DNA of 64,000 nt from Hyphomicrobiales bacterium (lineage in GTDB: Bacteria > Pseudomonadota > Alphaproteobacteria > Rhizobiales > Aestuariivirgaceae): the NCBI GenBank assembly GCA_025363755.1, contig JANYLQ010000045.1:62001-126000 (forward strand). The letters are read 5' to 3'. A program made the translations under genes and the position numbers. Every line of letters begins with the position of its first letter. Position 1 is the first letter of the stretch. Of the stretch, positions 8,318 to 17,318 are shown piece by piece. The notes beneath the pieces were generated by a model. That model was not told where the DNA came from. It made no database searches and saw nothing but the letters and a program-made list of their open reading frames with translations.

Positions 8318-9544
8318 TTACTTGTAGACTTTATCAGCAACCTTTTGCAGGCGCGCCAAGATCGCATCGATGTTTTCTGGCTTGGCCATAAACTCTTGGA
8401 AGCCTTCCATGCCGGCCTTTGCCATATCGGCTGGGGCATCACGGTCAAAGAACTGAGCCAGAGCATAAGCTGAGGACAATTCCTTGAAGCCTGCTTGAAT
8501 GAACGGATCATCGCCCACCGTCGCCTTGTTGTTCACAGGCAGCTGGCCGAGGGTTTTGTTCATAGCCGTTTGGGCATCAGCAGAAGCTAAGTAAGCCAAG
8601 AACTTCTTAGCATCGGCCTTGTTCTTAGCACCTGACGGAATGTGGAACGTATCTGTCGGTGCTTCTTCAGCGCGTGGAATGCCAGCGGTGATTTCTGGGA
8701 ACAACATAAAGCCCAGATTGTCGTTGGTCATGCCGCCTTTTTTAAATGTATCAACAGCGAAGTTGCCCATGACATAGTTGGCGGCTTTGCCTTGGCTCAA
8801 AAGAGCAGCGGCATCTTGCCAGTCAATGGCAGCAGCGTTGGCTGAAATATATGGGGTGATTTTTGCCCATTCAGCAAATGCAGCCTTAACTTTCGGGTCA
8901 GTCCACTTTACTTTGCCAGCGGTCAAATCCATGTGGAATTCATAACCATTGGTGCGCATATCGATATAATCGAAAATGCCAGCGCCAGGCCACAATGCCT
9001 TCGTGCCTGTGGTCAAGCAATCAATGCCAGCAGCTTTGAATTTTTCGCAGTTGGCCACAAACTCTGCCCAATTCTTTGGTTCCGAAACGCCTGCCTTCTT
9101 GTAGACATCCTTGTTGTAATAAATACCCCATTGATAGTAGGTGTAAGGAACACCCCATTTTTTTCCATCAATCGTCATCGAAGCAGCAGCTGATTTCAAT
9201 TGTTCATCAAGGCCATTGTCTTTCCAAACATCAGACACATCTTCGAAAAGACCTGCTTTAACAAACGGAGCCATGCGGTTGCCAGCATACCAAGCCGCAA
9301 CGTCTGGAGCATCAGCGGTCAAAAAGTTGCGGATCGCAGCTTTGTAACCTTCGTGGTCAATGTTGTTCCACTTTACCTTAACGTCTGGATTGGCTTTTTC
9401 AAAACCAGCAATCAGTTCTTCCATAGCCTTCTTTGGCGCTGGATCGGTTTGGTCGGAGTTCAAAACGATTTCGCCAGCCATCGCTGTCGAAGCCGAGAGG
9501 GCAAGGCCAAGGGCCAGCCCAGCTAGGGTCTTCATGTACTTCAT
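8318..9544 (-). CDS. Extracellular sugar-binding protein, ABC transporter family 1
   Basis: A 408-residue periplasmic receptor. A signal peptide with a cut after about residue 23 is clear (LAGLALGLALSASTAMA-GE). The mature part has the family 1 pattern: an early DQTDPAPKKAMEELIAGFEK helix, WYAGNRMAPFVKAGL, and a YYQWGIYYNKDVYKKAGV segment as found in MalE/UgpB-like proteins. It delivers sugar to the two permeases encoded downstream. The ATG has a GGGAGAAG ribosome site. It is the first gene of the galactoside operon and is divergent from the AraC gene, which is its probable activator. Ligand inferred from GH36/GH42: alpha- and beta-galactosides. Confidence 0.92.
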   Translation of the reverse strand: MKYMKTLAGLALGLALSASTAMAGEIVLNSDQTDPAPKKAMEELIAGFEKANPDVKVKWNNIDHEGYKAAIRNFLTADAPDVAAWYAGNRMAPFVKAGLFEDVSDVWKDNGLDEQLKSAAASMTIDGKKWGVPYTYYQWGIYYNKDVYKKAGVSEPKNWAEFVANCEKFKAAGIDCLTTGTKALWPGAGIFDYIDMRTNGYEFHMDLTAGKVKWTDPKVKAAFAEWAKITPYISANAAAIDWQDAAALLSQGKAANYVMGNFAVDTFKKGGMTNDNLGFMLFPEITAGIPRAEEAPTDTFHIPSGAKNKADAKKFLAYLASADAQTAMNKTLGQLPVNNKATVGDDPFIQAGFKELSSAYALAQFFDRDAPADMAKAGMEGFQEFMAKPENIDAILARLQKVADKVYK

Positions 9545-9657
9545 GCTCTTCTCCCATGTTCCGCAAAATCACAATGATTTCACGGATATCTTATTATCCA
9601 TCCCATCTCTGAGGGATGGCGTTAGCTTGACCTTAGCTATGATTTCCGTAAGGTACT

Positions 9658-9684
9658 ACCGGAATCTGAGCCGGAGATTCCGGT
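9658..9684 (+). promoter_or_regulatory. Inverted repeat ahead of the AraC-type regulator gene
   Basis: ACCGGAATCT (9658-9667) and AGATTCCGGT (9675-9684) are perfect 10-base arms around GAGCCGG, and TTTT follows at once. It lies in the divergent gap 4 bases before the regulator's ribosome site. It could be a leader hairpin limiting regulator synthesis or a dyad operator. Role is inferred from position only. Confidence 0.5.
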
Positions 9685-9702
9685 TTTGTAAGGTTGATTG
9701 CG

Positions 9703-10638
9703 ATGAGCAGAATCATTCCATCTGATTTTTACGATGAAAGCGTGCCCGCTGTTCCAGATATGACGCCGGGTTATCCCCTTGTTGTATTTGGAAATGATGG
9801 GTTTTGCGCGGGCAAAACATTAGATGTGGCCTGCATGCCGGGCCCTCATATGCACAGCCAGATCGAGCTGAATTTCGTGCTCGAAGGCAAAATGACCTAT
9901 TGGTTTGATGGTCGCGCCATTTCAGTTTCAGCCGGGCGTTTGGTTTTATTTTGGGGCATGGTTCCGCATCAGGTCACAGAGGTTGAAAAACCGACCAAGT
10001 TTGTCTGCCTCTATGTGCCCATGTCGGTTTTCTTAAGCCTGCCATCATTAAGCGATCTGCGCGAGGCGATGTTCAAAGGTGCTGTCATTGAAGCCACCAG
10101 TATCAAAGAATTTGATGCCGAAATATTCAAGCGCTGGCGCACCGAGTTGTTGTCGAATGGACAAGACATTGAGCAAGTGGTGCGCGAGGAACTCAAATCA
10201 CGCGTGCGCCGCATCGACCTTGAAGGATGGCGGGATTTGCGCGACTTGGCAGAGGCATCACCGCATTTTTCACCCAGCGATTCAGAAGGCGCCAGACATA
10301 TTGAACGGATGGCGCGCTTTATTGGTGAACATGCTGGCGAAGATATTTCTGTTGATGACGTGGCAAGGGTCGTGGGTCTCCACGCTAACTATGCCATGAC
10401 AATTTTTAAACGCGGTGTTGGCCTCAGTATCAACCAAGCCATCATCCGCCACCGCTTGGATGCTGCGCAATCCATGTTGATTGCCACCGAAAACTCAATT
10501 TCAAGCATTGCGTTTGATTGCGGCTTTGGCTCGCTCTCAAGATTCTACGAAGCCTTCCGGAAACGCTTCAACACAACGCCTGTCCAATTTCGGCGTAAGT
10601 TCGAAACGACAACAGGTGTTGATGCCTTACTGTCCTAA
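9703..10638 (+). CDS. AraC family transcriptional regulator with N-terminal cupin
   Basis: A 311-residue regulator. The N-terminal half is a sugar-sensing cupin (MHSQIELNFVLEGKMTYWF and AGRLVLFWGMVPHQV, giving the usual His-rich barrel). The last 100 residues hold two helix-turn-helix motifs: SVDDVARVVGLHANYAMTIF, then SISSIAFDCGFGSLSRFYEA with the family PVQFRR ending. The layout resembles MelR-like activators. ATG 9703 is chosen because TAAGG lies about 9 bases upstream; the in-frame TTG at 9694 is immediately next to it. It diverges from the galactoside operon and probably controls it. The last 12 bases overlap the 3' end of the convergent transglycosylase gene. Confidence 0.9.
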   Translation: MSRIIPSDFYDESVPAVPDMTPGYPLVVFGNDGFCAGKTLDVACMPGPHMHSQIELNFVLEGKMTYWFDGRAISVSAGRLVLFWGMVPHQVTEVEKPTKFVCLYVPMSVFLSLPSLSDLREAMFKGAVIEATSIKEFDAEIFKRWRTELLSNGQDIEQVVREELKSRVRRIDLEGWRDLRDLAEASPHFSPSDSEGARHIERMARFIGEHAGEDISVDDVARVVGLHANYAMTIFKRGVGLSINQAIIRHRLDAAQSMLIATENSISSIAFDCGFGSLSRFYEAFRKRFNTTPVQFRRKFETTTGVDALLS

Positions 10639-11832
10639 AAACTGCGCGATGAATTCTTTGCTCGGATAAGAGTCAGCAGGCCAATTCATTTTAATTTGCT
10701 CAGCCTTCACAGCAGCTCTGGTGCCAGCGCCAATCTTGCCGTCAGATTTACCGACATCGTAGCCTAAGCTCGCCAACTTGTTTTGCAGCGCCACCACCTC
10801 CTGATAACTCGCAACATTCACCACGGCCCTGCCATTGCTTACCTTTGGTGCCCCGGCAATACGTGTTGCCAAATAAGCGGCCGTTGTTGAATAAACCAAA
10901 CTCTCATTCCACTTCAAATAAGCCGTTGTGAAATTTGGATAGGCCAAAAATGCTGGCCCATCTTTGCCCATCGGAAGCAGCAAGGCGGCAGGCATCGCAT
11001 CTGCTTTAATGGCCTTGCCACTGGCCGCCATAACACCCCATTTGGCCCACTCGGCTCTGGTATGTTGAATGGCCAAATCAGCCTGATCCCACGGCAACTC
11101 ACCCGTCAGTTTCACTTCTTGAAGCCAAGGTTGGCCCGCCTGCCAGCCGCCTTTCTTCAACAGATTGGCCGTCGAAGCAATCACATCGGGAATAGAGTCG
11201 CGCAAATTGCGACGGCCGTCACCATCAAAATCGACAGCACTCTCATTATAGTCATAAGCCATAAATTGCGTCTGGCCAATTTCACCAGCCCAAGCCCCTT
11301 GCATTTCCTCTGGCGAAAGATCACCATTTTGCACCAGCTTCAAGGCTGGAATAATTTGAGGGCGAAATTTTTCGGGTCGCCTACAATCCCAGCCCAAAGT
11401 CACCAAAGCTTGTATCGTTGGCGAGTGGCCAATGTCGGCACCAAAATCCGTTTCCAATGCCCAGAACGCCGTGATCACGGGGGCAGGCACGCCATATTTT
11501 TGTTGAACGGCATCGAAGGTGGCTTTGTTCTGCGCAATCAACGCGCGGCCTTTGGTGATGCGCCCATCCGTGGCCATGCGACCCGAAAATTGCAAAAAGC
11601 TTTGCGCAAAAACATTTTGTGCGCGGTCACGCTTGATGATGGCAGGATCGTATTGAACGGTGTCGAGTTGTGCTAAAGCCTGGCCATTCACGCCTTCTTT
11701 AGCAGCTTGTTTTTTTACGCCAGCGAGAAAGCCCGAAAACCCTTGTGCGGTGTTCCCACAACTTGCCGCTTGCGCAACACTGGTTGCCAACATCGTCGCA
11801 GCCAAGGCGGCGGCGTAAGTTTTCATTCGCAT
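10627..11832 (-). CDS. Lytic murein transglycosylase (MltB-like) with peptidoglycan-binding domain
   Basis: A 401-residue exported enzyme that cuts peptidoglycan glycan strands, leaving 1,6-anhydro-MurNAc ends. A signal peptide covers about residues 1-23, followed by Cys25 that is not in a good lipobox. The SLT_2 catalytic domain contains the Glu in FWALETDFGADIGHSPTIQ (Glu127) and GEIGQTQFMAYDYNE. A PG_binding_1 module ends the protein (VVALQNKLASLGYDVGKSDG). Length and order match the alphaproteobacterial MltB family. It overlaps the convergent AraC gene by 12 bases, so both transcripts must run into each other. Confidence 0.9.
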   Translation of the reverse strand: MRMKTYAAALAATMLATSVAQAASCGNTAQGFSGFLAGVKKQAAKEGVNGQALAQLDTVQYDPAIIKRDRAQNVFAQSFLQFSGRMATDGRITKGRALIAQNKATFDAVQQKYGVPAPVITAFWALETDFGADIGHSPTIQALVTLGWDCRRPEKFRPQIIPALKLVQNGDLSPEEMQGAWAGEIGQTQFMAYDYNESAVDFDGDGRRNLRDSIPDVIASTANLLKKGGWQAGQPWLQEVKLTGELPWDQADLAIQHTRAEWAKWGVMAASGKAIKADAMPAALLLPMGKDGPAFLAYPNFTTAYLKWNESLVYSTTAAYLATRIAGAPKVSNGRAVVNVASYQEVVALQNKLASLGYDVGKSDGKIGAGTRAAVKAEQIKMNWPADSYPSKEFIAQFLGQ

Positions 11833-12185
11833 TTAGACAGCTCCAATTGATTCGCTTCAGAATACCATGGAGCGCTATTCATTAAGTTCGTCAAATTTAT
11901 GCTGCGGAGATTTTGCGCTAAAATTTTGGGCAGCAGGGAACTTGTGAGTTGCCCCACAAGTCCCCGCCCCAACCCTCTGTCAAATTCAAACCCGTACCCA
12001 AATGCAGCAGTATCGGACCGGGGGCGATACCGATACTGCGCAAGCACAGATCTTTCTTTTCAACGAGAGCTAGCCCAAAACAACGAAATAGCTTGATGTC
12101 AAACTATTCTATTTTAATAACAATAAAAAATTTAAAATGCACTAACTAGTTGAAAAAAAAAGACAGTATGTTGCATTTGCTAAAA
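11833..12185. other. Intergenic region with one strong inverted repeat (12007-12039)
   Basis: No gene is supported in these 353 bases. The main feature is GCAGTATCGG (12007-12016) paired perfectly with CCGATACTGC (12030-12039) across a 13-base G-rich loop. There is no U-run on either side, so it is not an ordinary terminator. The stretch 12085-12165 next to hisG is very A/T-rich, with a run of nine A at about 12157, which would give a U-run in the hisG transcript without a clear stem. The promoter of the transglycosylase gene should lie here. Confidence 0.5.
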
Positions 12186-12881
12186 CTAAGCTACAACTGC
12201 CCGACCCAGCAGACCCATCAGGTTGCGCATATTTTCCAATTGAGCTGAGTGTTTATTGACCGCAAACACTGCGCATGACGCCAAGATCAAACCATCGTCC
12301 AAAATACGCAGTTGATTGGCCTTCAGCGTTGCACCACTTGTGGTTATATCTACAATTAATTCTGCCGTCCCGGTTGCAGGAGCACCTTCGGTTGCGCCCA
12401 GACTTTCAACGATTCGGTATCCGGTAATGCCTTTTTCGGCAAAAAACCGCCGCGTTAAGTTGAGATATTTTGTAGCGACTCGCAATCTGCGTCCATGGGT
12501 TGCGTAAAACTGCTCTGCCACATCGTCCAAATCCGCCATCACGGCCACATCAAGCCAGCATTCAGGAACCGCAACCACAACATCTGCGGGGCCAAAATTC
12601 AGACGCAGTGCTACATCAGCAACATCATTGCCCGGCGCAATGGTTTCGCGCAGCAGGTCTTCACCCGTTATCCCTGCATCAATTTTTCCGTCGCGCAATT
12701 GTGCTGCAATTTCGGATGCAGACAGAAACGCAACCTCGATATTATCGGTACCAATAAGTCGCCCCCGATAGCCACGATCAGTTCCGTAACGTTCAATCTT
12801 CAACCCAGCGCGTTCGAACAACTCATTGGCCTGTTCCATCAAGCGGCCTTTGGACGGGATCGCGATGGTGAGCAACGTCAT
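12186..12881 (-). CDS. hisG: ATP phosphoribosyltransferase, short form catalytic subunit
   Basis: A 231-residue enzyme for the first step of histidine synthesis: ATP plus PRPP gives phosphoribosyl-ATP. It is the short form (HisG_S), which lacks the C-terminal regulatory domain and needs HisZ. Family marks are [13 protein letters not shown] at the start, GITGEDLL in the middle, and the PRPP-binding segment [15 protein letters not shown]. The ATG overlaps the stop of hisZ as ATGA, so both subunits are made together. It is the last gene of hisS-hisZ-hisG. Confidence 0.95.
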   Translation of the reverse strand: MTLLTIAIPSKGRLMEQANELFERAGLKIERYGTDRGYRGRLIGTDNIEVAFLSASEIAAQLRDGKIDAGITGEDLLRETIAPGNDVADVALRLNFGPADVVVAVPECWLDVAVMADLDDVAEQFYATHGRRLRVATKYLNLTRRFFAEKGITGYRIVESLGATEGAPATGTAELIVDITTSGATLKANQLRILDDGLILASCAVFAVNKHSAQLENMRNLMGLLGRAVVA

Positions 12882-14017
12882 GACATCACCGCCAACAACC
12901 GATCAGTATGAATGGCGCAACCCACAGCGGGGATTGAAATCACCGCGCCCAAATCTTGCAGCAAGCGGTCATAGCGCCCACCGCCTGCAACCGACAGCGG
13001 CGCGTTGCGCGCCTCAACATCAATCTGAAACACCAGACCTGTATAGTATTCAAGCTCACGACCAAAATCGGCGCTGAAGTGGAAGCGGCGCGGGTTGAGG
13101 CCTTGATCTTCGAGTGCGGCGATGCGCTGTTCAAATTTATCAATGGCACCTAAAAATCGCGGCGTCTTGCTGATGGCTTTAAGTTGGCTTGATATCTCGG
13201 TGAGAGCGCCAGATACTTTCAGATAGCTTTCAATCGCCACAACCATGGTTTCTGCCAAAGGTTGCTCTGATCGATCAGCCAATTTTTCGTGAAGCCGCGC
13301 TGCAATATCTTCAACACTCCTCAGTGTTACAAGATTGAGTTTCTGATCTGCCAACATCCACGATGTTTCAGCAACAGCATCTTGCCCTTCAAGCGCATCA
13401 ATGTTTCCAGAAATGCTGCTGCGTATTGTGCGTGCAGGTTTAGCAAAAGTCTCAAGCAAATTTCGAAAGGCTTGAGGCCTCCAAAATTGATGACGCAATC
13501 TTCTGCGCCAGCGTTCGGGCATCGGCATATCGTCAAGTAGGGCATTAAACAATCCAAGATCGCCCAGCGAAACTTTAAGCCCCGTCAGACCAGCCGCTTC
13601 CAACGCACTCACCGCAAGTTTAATCACCCGCGCCTCAGCCGCAATATCAGCCTTATCGCCAAACCATTCGAGTCCCGCTTGCGTGAATTCTTGCGGCGAC
13701 AACAGCTCATCAGGAAACCGAAATGCGGGCCCCAAATAGCAATATTTGGTTTCAGCCTCAGGCGTCTTGGTGTGGCTCAAATGATAACGACACGCAGGCA
13801 CAGTCAAATCAGGCCGCAAACAAAGCTCATTGCCCGCCGGATCATTAAACACAAACGTCCGCGCCCGAATATCTTCGCCAGAGCGCTCCAAGAATATATC
13901 AGCAGGTTGAATAATATCAGGCGCAATTTGGTCAAACCCTGCCCGCTCAAACACCGCCATAATAGCCGCATTCTGGCGCTCAAGCGCTGCGCGGTGAGAT
14001 GAAGTTTTACCAGCCAT
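12878..14017 (-). CDS. hisZ: ATP phosphoribosyltransferase regulatory subunit
   Basis: A 379-residue paralog of histidyl-tRNA synthetase lacking aminoacylation. It binds HisG_S to form the active, histidine-inhibited complex. It shows class II synthetase remnants: [20 protein letters not shown], a motif-2-like [14 protein letters not shown], and [16 protein letters not shown] with [14 protein letters not shown] near the end. The C-terminal anticodon-binding domain of a true HisRS is missing. It lies between hisS and hisG, the common alphaproteobacterial order, with 155 bases to hisS, where a paired palindromic repeat sits. Confidence 0.93.
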   Translation of the reverse strand: MAGKTSSHRAALERQNAAIMAVFERAGFDQIAPDIIQPADIFLERSGEDIRARTFVFNDPAGNELCLRPDLTVPACRYHLSHTKTPEAETKYCYLGPAFRFPDELLSPQEFTQAGLEWFGDKADIAAEARVIKLAVSALEAAGLTGLKVSLGDLGLFNALLDDMPMPERWRRRLRHQFWRPQAFRNLLETFAKPARTIRSSISGNIDALEGQDAVAETSWMLADQKLNLVTLRSVEDIAARLHEKLADRSEQPLAETMVVAIESYLKVSGALTEISSQLKAISKTPRFLGAIDKFEQRIAALEDQGLNPRRFHFSADFGRELEYYTGLVFQIDVEARNAPLSVAGGGRYDRLLQDLGAVISIPAVGCAIHTDRLLAVMS

Positions 14018-14056
14018 AATTGCCCAAACCTAGCGCCGCCACATCACTCATAACTC

Positions 14057-14142
14057 CGTCATGCCAGCGAAGGCTGGCATCCAGCTTTCTAAATTCCGTG
14101 GAGCTGCCCAGAAGCTGGATCCCTGCCTTCGCAGGGATGACG
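14057..14142. repeat. Paired palindromic intergenic element (REP/BIME-like)
   Basis: Two 29-base units in inverted orientation (14057-14085 and 14114-14142) are separated by 28 bases. Both begin or end with CGTCAT and ATCCAGC. Each unit also folds alone: CCAGC-GAAG-GCTGG in the first and CCCTGC-CTTC-GCAGGG in the second. The units differ at positions that change in pairs and so keep each small stem. The class is common between alphaproteobacterial genes. Here it lies inside the hisS-hisZ gap. Confidence 0.8.
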
Positions 14143-14172
14143 GCCGGAAAAATTGATACAAAAAATCACCAC

Positions 14173-15717
14173 TCATTTCTGCTTCAACATCTCTTGCACA
14201 GTCTTCACCAAATCAGCCTCAGCCACAGTCTTCTGCCCCAAACGTTGCGACGCATATTCCTCTCGCGTCTCAATGCCCGATGCAAGCTCAGACCCAAGGC
14301 GCAAATCTTTTATCGTCACTTGACCCAAAGCCTTCTCATCACCGCCCTGAATAACCACAAGTGGGCTGCCGCGCTTATCGGCATATTTCATCTGCTTGCC
14401 CATATTGGCCGCACCCAAACTCATTTCCGCGCGAATGCCAGCGGCGCGTAAGCTTTGCACCATGCGCCAATAATCGCCCTGCCGATCTTTATCCATCACG
14501 GTCACAACGACAGGCGCGAGAACATCAGACTCCTCCGCCTTGCCCACCAATTTCAGCGCCGCATAAAGCCTGGACACGCCAATCGAAAAACCCGTGGCCG
14601 GAGTCTGCTGCCCGGTAAACCGCGCCACCAAATCGTCATACCGCCCACCACCACCGACAGAACCAAAGCGGACGGGCTTGCCGTCTTCGTCCTTGGTTTC
14701 CATGAGGAGTTCGCATTCGAAGACTGGGCCAGTGTAGTATTCAAGGCCGCGAACTACAGCCAAATCAAGTTTTACCCTGTCTCGCCCATATCCAGCTTTA
14801 CGGAAAAGAGAGTGCATAGCTTGAAGCTCTCTAATTCCTTCCTGCATCTTGGATACATCTGCGAAAGAACTCTCAAGTTCGTCGAGGAGATAATAGTCTT
14901 CGTCTGCACCAGGTGTAAAATTTTTATCAAAATATTTTTGGGAATCGGCCTTTGATTGATCTCCAATTGCTGTTTCAAGAAAACCGATTACTCTATTTAT
15001 CTGATCTTCATTTAACTCGGCACCCTTAGTGAAATCACCACTTTCATCTTTCCTGCCTTGCCCCAGCAACAACCTAACCCCACTCAGCCCAAGTCGATCA
15101 AGTTTATCAATTGCTCGCAATACCGTGAGGCGTTTTTGAGTACTTCCGTCCGAATCAAGTCCAGTTGCCTGCAATAAGCCATCCATTATTTTACGATTGC
15201 TGATCTTCATCACATACGATCCCCGCGCAATCCCCAGCGCCTCCATCGTATCAGCCGCCATCATGCACACTTCGGCATCAGCCGCAGGAGAGCTTGACCC
15301 CACCGTATCGGCATCAAACTGCATAAACTGTCTGAACCGTCCCGGCCCTGGCTTTTCGTTGCGGAACACCCAGCCTTGGCGGTAGCTGCGGAACGGGGTT
15401 GGCAGTTTTTGATTATTCTCGGCCACGTAACGCGCCAAGGGTGCAGTTAAATCATAACGCAGCGAAAGCCATTGCTCATCCTCGTCCTGAAACGAAAACA
15501 CACCGGCATTGGGCCTATCCTGATCAGGCAGAAATTTGCCCAGCGCATCGGTATATTCGATGAAGGGCTGTTCAATTGGCTCAAAGCCATAGGATTCATA
15601 AACCCGCTGAATGGTGGCCAGCATGGCTCTGGTGCCGCGAATTTCATCGGCAGAAATGTCACGAAAGCCCTTGGCCACGCGGGCTTTGGGGCGGTTTGGT
15701 TTGTCAGTCGGGGGCAT
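14173..15717 (-). CDS. hisS: Histidyl-tRNA synthetase
   Basis: A 514-residue class II synthetase that charges tRNA-His. It has [13 protein letters not shown] near the N-terminus, motif 2 in [20 protein letters not shown], the histidine-specific [14 protein letters not shown], motif 3 in GFSIGVSRL, and a C-terminal anticodon-binding domain ([32 protein letters not shown]). It is about 90 residues longer than the E. coli enzyme, with an insertion before the GLEYYTG segment. ATG 15717 has GAGGA upstream. The reading frame stays open 51 codons further, but this covers the leader and promoter. With the unusual tRNA-His in this window it probably belongs to the alphaproteobacterial group that does not rely on G-1. 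Confidence 0.94.
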   Translation of the reverse strand: MPPTDKPNRPKARVAKGFRDISADEIRGTRAMLATIQRVYESYGFEPIEQPFIEYTDALGKFLPDQDRPNAGVFSFQDEDEQWLSLRYDLTAPLARYVAENNQKLPTPFRSYRQGWVFRNEKPGPGRFRQFMQFDADTVGSSSPAADAEVCMMAADTMEALGIARGSYVMKISNRKIMDGLLQATGLDSDGSTQKRLTVLRAIDKLDRLGLSGVRLLLGQGRKDESGDFTKGAELNEDQINRVIGFLETAIGDQSKADSQKYFDKNFTPGADEDYYLLDELESSFADVSKMQEGIRELQAMHSLFRKAGYGRDRVKLDLAVVRGLEYYTGPVFECELLMETKDEDGKPVRFGSVGGGGRYDDLVARFTGQQTPATGFSIGVSRLYAALKLVGKAEESDVLAPVVVTVMDKDRQGDYWRMVQSLRAAGIRAEMSLGAANMGKQMKYADKRGSPLVVIQGGDEKALGQVTIKDLRLGSELASGIETREEYASQRLGQKTVAEADLVKTVQEMLKQK

Positions 15718-15736
15718 GGAATCCTCGTAGCGTTGA

Positions 15737-15757
15737 GGCGCTTCTAATGGAAGCGCC
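15737..15757 (-). promoter_or_regulatory. Leader hairpin ahead of hisS
   Basis: Perfect 8-base arms GGCGCTTC and GAAGCGCC enclose a 5-base loop. It lies 20 bases ahead of the hisS ATG within the expected 5' leader. It may affect translation or message stability. No U-run follows, and no His-rich leader peptide is seen. Confidence 0.5.
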
Positions 15758-15846
15758 ACCGTGGGGCAACCCAAACCCAAAAACACCGCCAAAATGATCG
15801 TCAACAAAACCAATAGCTTAAAGTCCTTTTCAATTCTCATACGTGG

Positions 15847-15875
15847 AATATAAGAACAAAACAGGAACATGTCAA
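15847..15875 (-). promoter_or_regulatory. Sigma-70-type promoter for hisS with a LexA-type box in the spacer
   Basis: On the minus strand a consensus TTGACA (15875-15870) is followed by a 17-base spacer and TATATT (15852-15847). This is one of the best promoter matches in the window and points at hisS. The spacer holds GTTC-N7-GTTC (GAAC-AAAACAG-GAAC on the plus strand, 15854-15868), the exact direct-repeat form recognised by alphaproteobacterial LexA. A repressor there would block polymerase. That LexA really binds is inference. Confidence 0.65.
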
Positions 15876-15896
15876 GCTATTTTAGGAATTTATTTT

Positions 15897-16742
15897 TTAT
15901 TTATCCCGAACAACCACTTGGTTCTGCTCGCCCAGCCCCTCAATGCCCACCCGCATTTTATCGCCGGGTTTCAGGAAGCGTTGTGGTTTCATGCCCATGC
16001 CAACGCCGGGCGGTGTGCCTGTCGTAATAATATCGCCTGGCATCAGCGTGAAGAATTCTGACAGATAAGCCACCAGATATTCCACGCCATAAACCATGGT
16101 CGCGGTATTGCCGTCTTGCACGCGCTTGCCGTTCAGCTCTAACCACAAATGCAGCTTCTGAGGATCTTTCACTTCATCGGCCGTTACCAGCCAAGGGCCA
16201 ATCGGGCCAAACGTGTCGTAGGATTTGCCCTTGGTCCATTGACCAGAGCGTTCAATTTGAAATTCGCGTTCAGACAAATCATTGATGGTGCAATAGCCAG
16301 CCACATGTTTCATGGCATCAGCGCGTTTAATGTTTTTGGCTTTCGTGCCGATGATCACACCAAGCTCTACTTCCCAATCGCCTTTCTTTGATTTCGGCGG
16401 AAGGGTTACATCATCATTCGGGCCCGAAATGCAGTTCATATGTTTGGTAAAAATAATCGGTTCAGGCGGAACCGTCATTCCACTTTCAGCGGCATGATCA
16501 GAATAGTTCAGACCGATGGCCACAAATTTTTGGCTACCATGCACACAAGCGCCAATGCGCGGGCTTCCACGCACAATCGGCAAAGTTTCAATCTTGATCT
16601 TGCGTAACTTGGCCAAAGATTTTGGCGAAATGGTTTCGCCATTGATATCGCTCACATGCGCCGAGAGATCGCGGATGCGGCCTTCAGAATCCAGAACACC
16701 CGGTTTTTCTTTTCCCAATTTGCCATAGCGCAGAAGTTTCAT
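15897..16742 (-). CDS. Fumarylacetoacetate hydrolase family protein (possible 2,4-diketo-3-deoxy-sugar-acid hydrolase)
   Basis: A 281-residue cytoplasmic enzyme of the FAH fold. Metal ligands are the glutamates in GDWEVELGVIIG and the Asp of TINDLSEREFQ; FVAIGLNYSDHA and TTGTPPGVGMGM are family marks. Length and motifs fit the subgroup that cleaves 2,4-diketo-3-deoxy-L-fuconate or L-rhamnonate to pyruvate and L-lactate, though many members are labelled ureidoglycolate lyase or similar. The lactate dehydrogenase gene in the same operon fits lactate as a product. ATG 16742 lies 3 bases after the upstream stop. The substrate remains unproven. Confidence 0.8.
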   Translation of the reverse strand: MKLLRYGKLGKEKPGVLDSEGRIRDLSAHVSDINGETISPKSLAKLRKIKIETLPIVRGSPRIGACVHGSQKFVAIGLNYSDHAAESGMTVPPEPIIFTKHMNCISGPNDDVTLPPKSKKGDWEVELGVIIGTKAKNIKRADAMKHVAGYCTINDLSEREFQIERSGQWTKGKSYDTFGPIGPWLVTADEVKDPQKLHLWLELNGKRVQDGNTATMVYGVEYLVAYLSEFFTLMPGDIITTGTPPGVGMGMKPQRFLKPGDKMRVGIEGLGEQNQVVVRDK

Positions 16743-16745
16743 TTT

Positions 16746-17318
16746 TTAATCCCACTGATGTGCCGACTCGTGCCAGCGCGGTTTATATCCGCTTTTCAAG
16801 ATGGCAATGATTGAGGGCGGAGTCAAAGTGATTGCGCTTGCAACGCTCGCGCGTGGAATGGCGGAGATGTAGCCGCCAAATGACCAGAGCAAAAGATTTT
16901 GATTTTTAACGGCATAGGCTTGACCCATACGCTCGATCATTGCGCCTTCAATAGTTTCTCCAGTGGTGCGCTGCGAAAGCCTTTCAGCATGAAGGCGCAA
17001 ATCAAAGTCGCCCACACGCACATCACCCAAAAATGCCTTGGCATCTTTCCTTCTACAAAAGAAACACGGCCTGTGCCCGGCAGCGAGCGCTGTCACCTCA
17101 TCGAGAAAAAACAGCGAAGTATAACCCTGCCCCATCGCTTCGTGTTTCATGTCTTTGTAAAACATATCACAGCAAATCCAATGGGCGCTGGCCCAACGGC
17201 GTTTTCCCAAAGTTTGATCTGGTCGATGAAACTTGCCACCACGATTGCCCATCATCGTCCCGCGCTCTGGCGTGGCGTGTAACCGCCCCCAGGGATCAAC
17301 GCGGTTTTGCAGAGTCAT
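16746..17318 (-). CDS. Conserved protein of unknown function with an Ada-like Cys motif
   Basis: A 190-residue protein I recognise only as a conserved hypothetical. There is no signal peptide or membrane span. It begins with RVDPWGRLHATPERGTMMGN and is rich in aromatic and basic residues. The motif TALAAGHRPCFFCRRKDA resembles the AAGFRPCKRCRP zinc-ligand half of the Ada methyl-transfer domain, and HWICCDMFYKD about 35 residues earlier could give the other two Cys ligands. The ATG overlaps the lldD stop (ATGA), and the hydrolase gene starts 3 bases later, so it belongs to this operon. No enzymatic role is assigned. Confidence 0.75.
   Translation of the reverse strand: MTLQNRVDPWGRLHATPERGTMMGNRGGKFHRPDQTLGKRRWASAHWICCDMFYKDMKHEAMGQGYTSLFFLDEVTALAAGHRPCFFCRRKDAKAFLGDVRVGDFDLRLHAERLSQRTTGETIEGAMIERMGQAYAVKNQNLLLWSFGGYISAIPRASVASAITLTPPSIIAILKSGYKPRWHESAHQWD

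Noticed and set aside
12007-12039. GCAGTATCGG/CCGATACTGC hairpin as a terminator
   Set aside because: The loop is long and there is no U-run on either strand. It is kept only as an inverted repeat.
15718-15840. In-frame N-terminal extension of HisS starting at the ATG at 15840, encoding a hydrophobic stretch
   Set aside because: It begins about where transcription from the TTGACA/TATATT promoter should start and covers a leader hairpin. A hydrophobic N-terminus does not suit a soluble synthetase, and ATG 15717 has its own ribosome site.
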